DNA of 64,000 nt, taken from contig NC_088311.1 in assembly GCF_910592395.1 (NCBI RefSeq), positions 13,644,501 through 13,708,500 on the forward strand. The letters are read 5' to 3'. How positions within the stretch are numbered: the first letter of the stretch is position 1; each line of letters begins with the position of its first letter. The position numbers were made by a program, and so were the translations under genes. This stretch comes from Lineus longissimus (taxonomy: Eukaryota; Nemertea; Pilidiophora; Heteronemertea; Lineidae). Below, piece by piece: positions 55,047-64,000 of the stretch. The notes beneath the pieces were generated by a model. That model saw only the letters and a list, made by a program, of their open reading frames with translations, did not search any database and was not told where the DNA came from.

Positions 55047-55460
55047 GCTACTAAAGTCAAAGTGGGGCACCTAAAATGCATCTTAAGTTGATGTGGGGTA
55101 CTTACTTAAAATAAGTCATATTCATAAATATGCTTAAGTCAGGTGGCCCACTCAAATTGAATCTTAGATTTGAGACACCTCCGGGCAGTCTTAACTCTAA
55201 GTGGACTGGTTCTTCCAGTTCATTTTGAGCACGGTGCTCATCGGAGATGAGTTTGTTGATGATGGCTTGGCAACATGAAATTACACACAGGCGTGCAGTT
55301 CGCAGGGAAAGGGTTTTTCGTGATGGTGGCCATCCACAGGACTTCTAAAATGACTTATAATTATATCAGCGATATGGGTTTGATCGGCAAACATTACTCT
55401 TGTGAGGGATGACCACGAATCGGAAACTAGGAGGAATTACGCGCTGCCTCCTGAGTTAAA
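55030..55460 (+). mobile_element. Repeat family F, uninterrupted copy
   Basis: Matches 37753-38610 plus 43412-43480 without the Helentron-like insertion; the joined site is GGCAAACATTACTCTTGTGA (about 55386-55405). It therefore serves as the empty-site reference for the family B copy at 38618. Confidence 0.6.
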
Positions 55461-56796
55461 ACTGCTTGTGACTCTCCGGTTTACACTTTTTATGCTTGCG
55501 GATCATTCCAACAGGTTGTACTGGTGAAACTGTCGAAATTTCCCAACCAACCACGAGTCGAGTAATTACGGAGGTAACAATCTCACTGAACCAAATTTCT
55601 GAAACAAGATGACACTCCTCAATTATCTGTTTTTATCATCATATTCTTCGATTTCACGGTGTCATCGGTGTGGTTGATCGAATGCATACAGTATTTGGAT
55701 TCTATGACCTTCGTTTCACGAGTGGAGATATTATGAGACATTGGGAAGGGGATGAGGTCATCCATAGGGGTATCCATTGCGGCCTCAGCTTGTGACGCCA
55801 TTTTTGAACCCTAACATTCCCAGGTTACGATGATACAATTGTGTACAGAAAAATTATTTGTAATTTGCACTGTTGAATACCCACGATCAAGGAATAATAA
55901 TATAATTTATAGGCAGAAATCAACAAGAAATATGACACGGGTACCTGATGTGTCTTTTGAAGAAGATAAGTGTTACACTCAAACTTAAGCGGTCAACCTG
56001 GCTAATTTTAGGTGTGGAACTTTGGGAAGTTGACCACTTAGGGTTTTATGGCACTTATGTTAAGAACTTTTATGAATATGGGTTCGGCATGTGTAGGTCT
56101 GCGTGTGTTTGGGAGGAGGGGTGGGGGCTAGGCCTTTACAGTAGGTCGGTATTGGTGAGCCATTATCAAAATACACCAACTTTTGAACCAAAGAAGAATT
56201 GTCCTGAATGTATCAAGCCCTAACTTTAAAATTTTGATTGTCTTATTATTGACTAGGTGCCCTGCATAGATATCTTAAAACCTGTGGCAAATGTGTCCAT
56301 CCTGTGGCAATCGTGGGAGTTTACTGGTTATATAAAGAAAGAACCAACAGCAGTTTTGCAGTTGTTAGGCTGGTTAAATAAAACATTCTCTGTTCAAATA
56401 GTGTTCATCACAAAATAAACAGAAGTGATATAAGATTCAAGAGGCACAATATTCAAGGCTCTTTTCTAACTTTATTCAGGCCTCGTAATGATCCTTTGTT
56501 CATTCCCGCGCAATAGAGATAGCTCTCTGCAGTCGCAGGGAGTGGATACCTTGATTTGCCTTCTTCGAATCATGGTAGACCCGTTACAAGGGATATTTCA
56601 TAACACACTTGTTAGTATCTAAGCGTTGAAAAGTTTAAAATAAAGTCAAAAATATAGCATAAAAAGAATATTTAATGAATAGTATTGATTTTTAATCGTT
56701 TATATAATCCCAATCCTGTTCTGTTTTCTTATTTCGATAAATACTTTTTATTTGGCAACCCTAATGGTCTCGGTGTGGACATTCCACTTTTAGAAC
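55461..56796. other. No gene recognised; second family F-type end
   Basis: About 55985-56085 repeats AAGCGGTCAACCTGGCTAA and TTTGGGAAGTTGACCACTTA from 54900-55020, another end of the same element type. Otherwise nothing was recognised. Confidence 0.45.
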
Positions 56797-56920
56797 AATG
56801 GGTGATATGAATAAAGACTAGCAAATGCTTTTATCTAAAACTCCATGTACATTTACACTGGGCCTTTCTGTACAAAACTGAAGTAAAAGCAATTGCTAGA
56901 CTTTATTCATATCACCCAAT
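56797..56920. mobile_element. Tiny MITE with 37-bp inverted ends, AAT flanks
   Basis: GGGTGATATGAATAAAGACT then AGCAAATGCTTTTA starts at 56800 and is repeated inverted up to 56917 with two mismatches. AAT lies on both sides (56797-56799, 56918-56920). The unit is 118 bp and nearly all of it can fold into one hairpin. Confidence 0.8.
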
Positions 56921-57990
56921 GTGCGGGGGATGCTTGCATCCCTCAATATTGTATAAATAATCTGCTGGTAATGCAAGTTATTAATGTATAGACCTGGGAG
57001 ATATCAGTTCATTTAAATTGTAATTAGTTTCCTAATTTCATGTTTGGATCACTTATTTGGCTTGTTTATCTTGAAACATTTCAATGTTTAGGTATAGGAG
57101 GTGGGACATTGGTCATTAGACCAGGTATACCCTGATTAGGCCTACCATTACCAAACCCAATCTCATAGAAACGATAATGATGTCCCCATTTGAAGTCATG
57201 AGTTTTGACATGTCCTCATGTCATGAACAACATCACCAAGGAGTTCCTTTAGCTTTATATTGACTGTACATATATTATTATTAAAATCTTTCTATTATAC
57301 CTTAACTTGAACCGACAAATGTGCTCATTTCCATGCGATCAATGTATTCAATGAGTGGTCTAGGTGTATGGAACACCAATTGACACCTGTATTTTTGTTA
57401 AGAACGTCACATGGAGCTTATCCTAATAAGCATGTACGTATCTTGGCCCAGCCAGTTGAGTTACCACCCTGAATGACAACTTTAGGATGTGTGAAACTTA
57501 CAAAGGGGGCAAATTGACCCAAATAGACTTATGACATATTCTTTTGCTATGATAATTGATAGTAGGATTACTATTTTTTTACTCTACTAAGAGTGGACAA
57601 AAACTGTGAGTCAGAAGGACGCAGGAGAAGGACCAGTCAAGTGCTATCTCTAATGGCAAAATAGAACTAACGACTCGATCTAGAGAAATTTGAAAGGTTA
57701 TATCATTTGCTCCAAACTTAATTTTGTTTTTGGCTTAACTTCAGCCTAACATTGCCGCATTTGTACTAAACTTATCAGGAGGAAAATAATGACATAAGTA
57801 CTAGTATACTAAATCTTTGGCTTGTCTTTTAATATTTCCGATAAAAAAATAAAAACGGCACTAACAGAGAGTTTTAAACCTTCTGAATCAGGCCAACTCA
57901 TTGAAGTCAAGAGCATGTGCATTGATATTGAGGTTGATCAAATCACACATTGCTCATGCATAATGGGCCTCTTGGCCTATTCTCAGACAA
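56921..57990. other. No gene recognised
   Basis: AT-rich intronic sequence without identified motifs. Confidence 0.45.
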
Positions 57991-58181
57991 GAAATCTTCA
58001 TGGACTGATGGTTACGCCATTGGCCTGTCACCAATGTTGCCCAGGTTCGATTCTCATAATAGAACTTCTTAAAAATGTTCTATCTAACTTTTTTGCGATT
58101 ATATTTATTTTTATTTATCTTTAAAAAGACTATCTAACTTTTTTGGAATTTTATTTATTTTTATTTATCTTTAAAAAAACA
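57991..58181 (+). repeat. tRNA-derived SINE with duplicated AT-rich tail
   Basis: TGGACTGATGGTTACGCCAT (A-box region, 58001) and GGTTCGATTC (B box, 58044) lie at tRNA spacing. Between them ATTGG-CCTGTCA-CCAAT forms a perfect anticodon-type arm resembling tRNA-Asp (GTC) loops. The T arm and acceptor do not pair, so it is not a functional tRNA. The tail is a 50-bp unit (CTATCTAACTTTTTTG then TATTTATTTTTATTTATC) present twice. Confidence 0.6.
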
Positions 58182-58189
58182 TTCACTTG

Positions 58190-58695
58190 AAAATAACTTA
58201 CAATTTATTGGTATGAATTTTCTCAAAACTCTTAAATACAAGTATTCCTGGTATATTAATATACACATACATGAATATAAAAGATCCTTAATAATTAAAT
58301 AATGTCATACTATAATGTACACTACATATTTATGATATTTATCTTATCAATTTATTACCAAGATTTTTCTTAATGAAAAAATTAGTAAGATAGAAATTAC
58401 CAATTTCTTCTTAAGAAAATTATTATCAATTATATTCTTGCTAATTTCTTACCAAATCATCTCTTTCCAATAATTATCTTTGTAAGATCTTGTAAGGGTT
58501 TAATTAGTAATTCATTTCTTCGTAATTTTTTTCTTTTAAATATCTTACTAAGAAGAAAATTAATAAGATTTTTCGTATCAGATTCTTGTAATTTAAATCT
58601 TAGCAATATTTATCTTAGTAATTAAATGGTAATATATAACGAATTTAATTAGAAATTTGATTAGAATTTAGTTAGTAAAATTCAGGTCCTGGGTA
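58190..58695 (+). mobile_element. AT-rich repeat family E, copy 3
   Basis: A dense field of TTAGTAAT, CTTAGTAA and ATCTTACTAAGA-type words ends TTCAGGTCCTGGGT, matching the end of copy 1 (TTTAGGTCCTGGG at 12655). Confidence 0.5.
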
Positions 58696-59081
58696 GTAGC
58701 AGCAAATCTGGTGGGTATTGCACTTTTAGACTTAGGCTTCAATCCACTATGCTATATATCGAGCCTTTGTGCGGCCTTGAAAAAGGCCAGGAATTCCAAC
58801 CATATGCAATTTATCCTCCTTTGCAGACTGCGCCCTGGCTCTATAATGTATTAACTGTGTAAAGCCTGTACTGTTTTTTCAAGATAGCTGTTTGGAGGAT
58901 GGCCAGATTATCCCAGGGCTATTTTTAGGGATGACCAGATTTTTACCAATTGCATCCCCTATGTTATTTTCGAATCGGGCAATCACTGTGGGAATGGCGA
59001 TTTGTGATATTAGGCGTAATAATTGATCTGACATCGTTTACTTTCAGTCTGGCATATGAAACAACACCATTTTAGGTACAA

Positions 59082-59375
59082 TTCCCCTCCAACTTGTAGT
59101 TGGCATGTTTTTTAACCGTTTAAGCTATGAACTTGAAACTTAGTACTCAAATTTCGCTACGTCAGATAACCTTTATGCCAAATATCGGTTTGATCTGATT
59201 CTCGACTTGACTACCAGGCAGCCAAAACTGAAAAGGTAAAAAGTGCAATATCTTGCTTACTATAGTGACTTGTTTCAATAATATCTTTATTGTAGGAACT
59301 CCAAGCAAAGATACATCACATGTCGTGTGTGTTTTTTATTTGACCTACTTTTCAAGGTCACAGAGGTCAAATGTA
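59082..59375 (+). mobile_element. Family A module fragment
   Basis: One module of family A: TTTTTTAACCGTTTAAGCTA, TGAACTTGAAACTTAGTAC, CCAAAACTGAAAAGGTAAAA and AGGTCACAGAGGTCA (59355). The 5' and 3' element ends are missing. Confidence 0.65.
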
Positions 59376-60985
59376 AAATGGTTCGATGTCAGCGAGTCAG
59401 GCAGTCAGTCAGTCTGTCAGTCCATCTGTAAACAATTGTGTGTCGTTTTTCCAACGCAGCATGCACATATCTCATTTTTGACAAAACGATGTATAATGGT
59501 GGTATCTATGTATATAAGAGAAGTCGAGACAAAATTCCATCGATTTTCGGGACTTTGATACGATTTTTGTGAAGATATTTATGAAGTCAATACATCAAGA
59601 AAATGGCGGTGATGATTTTGTAAGTGACAAATTTTCTTTTTTAAGCCTTTACGGAAATGTATTTTGGTACGAAACTTCACACGTTTATAGAAAAGATCAA
59701 CGAGAATGTGTTCAAATGCCCTCATAACGATGAGTTCAACGGAATTTGGTCAAAACAACCTTCGAATGGAGTCAACTTTCTTTGCGAAATTGAAGCGACG
59801 ACCTCATTATTTATCGTAATTTATGCAGATCCGAGTCCAGCTGATGGGTGATGTTCTGATTTGTGTTCAAACTATTGGAAGCTTCGGAAATTAGTTCTAT
59901 TAGTTCTACTATTCTGCAGGAGTATATTATAGCCATTGATGTTGACAGCTAAAAGCACGAAAACTTTGTTATAACTCCAGCCGCGCTCCTCCCTCTGGGA
60001 GCTGGAGTCAGTATTGTTTTCGCTCAGGTTTCTCGTCCAATCACGTGACCTCTCCAACACTCGATAATGCACTCTTTTCGTCCACGTTTTAGGCCAATCT
60101 TCGGCATGAACATGAAATCTTATAAGCGCAGTAATTAAATCAGATGTTTCTCTCGCCTTGAAAACATTCCTGGGTAAAATCCATTGAGATTAGCCGAGTT
60201 AATCTACTTTTTCCGTGCCTTAAATCTCTTCCGTTGAATTCTATAAATAGAAACTATTAACATCGCAGCAGTGTGGTTCCCATTGTGCGCCCTCCCACTT
60301 CACACCATGTCAGGAAGTTTTACGGAGAGGGAGGGCGTGCGGTAAGAAGAATGGCTAAAATGACGTCACGTTTTCCTGGCAATGCCTCTTGCCAGACCAG
60401 TCAAGCATTGGGAAAGCATCTTTAATTCAGACAACGTTAGAACTATAAAAACGAATATGTTAATTTGCAAAATTAAAAGCAGATTTCACCACTAACCAGT
60501 CAAATCGGAATACGACGACGCAAAATGTTCTCGCTTTCCTCCTGCTAAAAAAACCTTGTTCCCGCACTCCTATTTTAATTTATGCCAAGGAATATGATAT
60601 GATCTGTTTTCACTTCTTTGTAATTAAATGGTATTCATATAATGAGATCAATAGTAGTGTCTGTGTCAGATCCCATCGACCGTTCAACTAGTCTTCTCTC
60701 CCTGGCCCAGGTGCCTCACACGGACCTTCAGGTCCCCATACTCAAGACCAACTCTTACGATATCGCCCTCAAAACAACCCTGGAGTCATGAATTCACAAG
60801 TGCTCCTGTGAAATCTCAGTTCTAGTTTACTTATCAAACTTTATCGAGTCTTATCGAATCGAATTGATGTGTCGATCGTCGGGGCGGATTGATATGTGGT
60901 TAGGTTGTGCTTCCAAGGCGATCATGATCATGAAGATGCGTGTTGTGTTATCATAACCAGAAAATAAGTTGAAGTTATTATTAGT
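59376..60985. other. No gene recognised
   Basis: Contains a CAGT-rich short repeat (59388-59425), CCAATCACGTGAC (about 60038) and a loose inverted repeat GCGCCCTCCC/GGGAGGGCG (about 60288-60345). The open frame at 59657-59851 has no known domain. Confidence 0.45.
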
Positions 60986-62745
60986 GATTCTTACATGAGT
61001 AAAAAGTAGACGTTTTAAGCAACACAATAATGTTACTCCTGGAACACACACAGGGTTGAACACAAAACTTACCAACACTTTTATGCGACTTATACGCTTT
61101 TAATGTAACTATTATCTCTGACAATTGCAATTAGACCGCCGGTCTTGACACGGGTCACAAAAACAATATCACACACCCAACTCGCGACCGCTACTACGCC
61201 CAAGTACCACCCTTAAAGGGCAACTATACACAATCCTGCGGCGTGCGCTCACCACACTACCATAAAAAAACTGTCAATTCTCCTTACCACTCACAGAAGC
61301 CAAGCCATTGCTGTTAAGTTATGCAGGGGCTTAATCAATTACCTACACTCCCTGTGGGGTGAATAACATTACCTTTTGAACAGCTGGCTGTAGGGGGATG
61401 ATTGGAACAGCCGGTATACCTGCTAACCTGCTGAACCCAGGTTAATGTTATTTTCAATCCATGATTGCAGGTCACCTGATTTCGCGGGAAATGAAATTGT
61501 AAACAAACGCATGTTTGCAGTTCAAATGTAAACAAAAATGTATTTTTGGTACTTTTGGTGGCTGGACTTGGGTTTTCCCGCAGTTAGGAGCTGGGGTCAA
61601 ATTGGTGGTCTATTGTGCTGTTTTAGTCAGAAGTAGCCCTTGATTATGAAGGGATTTTCAAATTAAGGTGACCATGGTCTTTTTATGCGCTCAGCTCACC
61701 ACAGCTTTCAATACTTGATGTATCTGAAGAGGCGCGCACAACCTGACATGGCCTTACCAAGGAGCTCCTCACGGTGCTGAACTTCTAGCTTGCCCTGTCG
61801 ACTAAGTGCCTTTTTGGCCGAGACATTGCTACATGTAGGAGGAGCACACATTTTAAATTAATGGTAGTGATAGTACAGTTGGTTCGAGCCATTTGGAAGC
61901 CGACATGTGAAGGCCTATCTGGGTTCTCCTTCTTCTCCGTATAAAAAGGGGCATATTGCTGACTAAGGAACAAGGCATATTGACATTGCCTCATCATCTC
62001 TATGGGACCAGTTGATATACTTTTATATGCACGCATACATCATGCCATTTCAGGGTCCGAGTCTGTGGACAATTGGTTTGATTAATTTGTCTCTTCGATA
62101 ATGCTCCTTTATTGCATTAGATTTTCATCGCAATTCAATCTATTCAAGATATAGCCAATTTGAACCTGTCTGCGCCAAGGATAGATTGGTTCCAGATCGA
62201 CCCACTAGGGATACGCAGTAGAGCACAATGTCATGAAAAACAACCCTTTGTATTGTAAATTCCAATCACCTGCAGGACAGGTCAATTTCTCTCAATAAAA
62301 TTAATTTTGTTGACTCCTGTAATCCCTACCTTATTAAAAAAAAAGACAGTGGTGTTAGTCCCAAACTGGTAATTTCTATTGATTTTGACCTGTGTTAAAT
62401 CAGGATACCTCTCAATTACAGACAGCATTTTGTATCCTTGTGCTGTACAACCCAGCCTGGACATACCACAGTTGTCCATGGAGAAGTCTCATCCTCTCTG
62501 ACACTTCTTTTCTGTAAAGCTACCGATACAACATACTGAACTAGGGATATCTTCCGTTGCCTCCTGTAATATTTACATACCATGGCTGATTAGTTCAATC
62601 ATATTTCATCCAGCTGGCAGCTCTGCATTGGAAATTTTAGTGGTATAACGTGTTCTCTTGACCTTCAAACAGTAGTATAAAGCCGATATTTACTACTTAT
62701 GTTATTAGGTCATCTAGCTGAGCGCCAGGCCCTTGGGCCTCTTGT
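60986..62745 (+). mobile_element. Family B-derived copy, 5' part rearranged
   Basis: 60986-61040 matches 13440-13496 and 61268-62745 matches 13824-14752, including the hairpin AGGCCC-TT-GGGCCT (62727-62740) and CTTGTTT. About 61675-62235 is extra relative to the first copy and holds no recognised gene. The segment 61041-61265 differs from 13497-13823, so the copies have been rearranged. Confidence 0.65.
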
Positions 62746-63312
62746 TTGGCTTTAGCTGTGAACTCTTCTTAACTGCAGTAACTATTGGCCACAATTTGGT
62801 ACATATTTACGGTATCCTTTAGTCAGGTGACCTCGGAGGCTGAAGTTTGGTTCCATCTGATTCACCACTTGGCCAGCATGGGGGCTTAAGTTTACTTCAG
62901 TTGGCTATCAAATAGAGATAAACAAACCTTTTTGCACCACTCTTTCAAAATATTCACGAAATTATCAGAATTATAGGTGGAATAAATTTCACTAGAGGAC
63001 AAGAAATTAACCGTTCTTTACCCCTGAAGGTTTTTTTCTCCACTAGATGCATCTTTTTAATTGCCAGTGACTTTCTCTCCTATGCCCTAGATCCTACAGT
63101 TGCCATCAAAACAAAACCTTCACTGCAGGATGATTTATCTGAACAAGCTTAACATCCTACTTCAAGTATTTTGACCCAGAAATTCTTCTCAGGGCCACAA
63201 ATTTAAGGACAGGTAATGTTGTGATGCTTTTATAAAAAGTTTGACCCCCCCTTTTTACGTTCTATTTTGAAGTGGATATTTGATGATTAATGATTTAAAT
63301 TCTTTGCCCTAG
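62746..63312. other. Intron end with a family A fragment
   Basis: 62750-62890 resembles family A modules (ACTGCAGTAACTATTGGCC, TTTGGTTCCATCTGATTCAC, CACTTGGCCAGCATGGGGGC). From 62900 to the acceptor at 63311 nothing else is recognised; the acceptor is preceded by TTCTTTGCCCT. Confidence 0.5.
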
Positions 63313-63469
63313 GGACATCCCTATGCCTCTTGTTACATCTGGAGTAGAGCATGGCAATCTGCGAGAGCTGGCCTTGGCGAGAATGAAAGATCTTGGGACA
63401 CAGTGTCGCGACGTACGGACTCGTGAAGTGGGCATCCAAGAGATTCACAATAAAGTAAAGCCTTATGAG
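63313..63469 (+). CDS. elp3: elp3 internal exon (third in window)
   Basis: This 157-bp exon begins with the last base of an Arg codon and then encodes [39 protein letters not shown] and [13 protein letters not shown], the hallmark ELP3 segment that leads into the acetyltransferase domain. Its cysteine and surrounding residues match the conserved [15 protein letters not shown] block. The acceptor is TTTGCCCTAG, the donor GTAAAC in phase 0. The frame joins exactly to the exon at 17357. The acetyltransferase domain must follow beyond the window. There is no lesion, so the gene is probably functional despite the 46-kb intron before this exon. Confidence 0.97.
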
Positions 63470-63820
63470 GTAAACATTTGGTATTTGAGTGAAATGTCCT
63501 GTGATATGCGATATCAACGAATTCAAATGCAATAGCAACCAACCAACTTCTTCTAAAATGACTTCTCTAGCTTTTCCTTGATTTATCCGACAAAATTCCA
63601 TTCAACTTTTCCCTAAAGGTTGGATTTCTAGAAAACCTGTGAAAAATACTAGGGCTTCCCAAAATAGGGCATTCAAGTTCAAGGCTTATATCTAATGGGG
63701 TTAATTGGGTGTGAGCCAAATACTCTGAGTGACCCTAAGTGTGATTACTAATTACCTCTCTCAATTAGACCACCTCATTGTTAAGAAGACGGAAAAAGCC
63801 TCTTACTGGTGCTGGTAAGG
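63470..63820. other. Intron start, no element recognised
   Basis: elp3 intronic sequence between the donor and the next piggyBac-like end; nothing is recognised in it. Confidence 0.5.
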
Positions 63821-64000
63821 TTAACCCTATAACACCTGTAGGCACCCGATGACGCCCGCACACCCATATTCAAATTTCGCGCGCTTAGCTACCGATCTCC
63901 TCAGAGTGCCGCCTATTATTAATATATGAAGCTTAAGCTTTCAAATGCCCGGATGAACAATGGTGGTTGCTGTAGATGTTTTTAAGATATTTGACGATTA
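63821..64000 (+). mobile_element. Left end of another piggyBac-like element, cut by window end
   Basis: TTAA (63821-63824) is followed by CCCTATAACACCTGTAGG, similar to the other TTAA-CCC ends in the window. At 63960 an ATG opens MVVAVDVFKIFDD, still open at the window end, in the position where the other families carry their acidic first transposase exon. The right end lies outside, so this call is tentative. Confidence 0.45.

Noticed and set aside
58001-58060. tRNA-Asp gene
   Set aside because: The anticodon-type arm is perfect, but the T stem and acceptor stem do not pair and a SINE-like tail follows.

Overview
This is animal nuclear DNA, most likely from a marine invertebrate. One host gene is certain: elp3, which encodes the catalytic subunit of Elongator. 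It lies on the + strand as three consecutive internal exons at 14804-14876, 17237-17357 and 63313-63469. The exons join in frame (intron phases 1, then 2, then a phase 0 donor) and encode the very conserved stretch between the radical-SAM core and the acetyltransferase domain. The intron from 17358 to 63312 is about 46 kb. No other elp3 exon was recognised in 1-14803, so the intron before the first visible exon also fills at least that much. The species cannot be named from the sequence. The repeat families (Helitron/Helentron-like elements with a 3' hairpin, piggyBac-like TTAA elements, CR1/L2-like LINE remnants) fit an echinoderm, hemichordate, cephalochordate or mollusc.

Almost everything else is mobile DNA, much of it nested. 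From the left: a LINE reverse transcriptase remnant split by an insertion that contains a TTAA-flanked piggyBac-like element (700-3970); a solo piggyBac-like end (6339); a Helitron-like element with a roughly 300-bp internal array, split by another piggyBac-like element (7485-9953); two LINE 3' remnants; and a Helentron-like element ending 51 bp before an elp3 exon. The first elp3 intron holds a 302-bp tandem array. The 46-kb intron holds a Harbinger-like element with a Myb-like gene (20489-21386); a fold-back element with arrays of a 14-15-bp unit that encloses three further levels of insertion (21557-28674); a decayed full-length piggyBac (29359-32402); a TTAA-flanked inverted-repeat element with two opposed tRNA-like modules (35884-36713); a second deep nest (about 37750-43480); a decayed gene for a possible unnamed transposase with an embedded PHD finger (45758-51433), itself broken by two insertions; minisatellites; and several short inverted-repeat elements.

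Several nests can be dated relative to each other because related uninterrupted sites lie in the same window. The unoccupied site of the 2.3-kb piggyBac-like element is at 24478. That of the Helentron-like copy at 38618-43410 is near 55392, and that of the 2.6-kb element at 24840-27430 is near 42690. The observations most worth follow-up are the decayed D-D-E-like gene, the exact 44-bp spacing of duplicated palindromes at the ends of three different piggyBac-like families, and the two-tRNA-module inverted-repeat element. All comparisons were made by eye without database searches.
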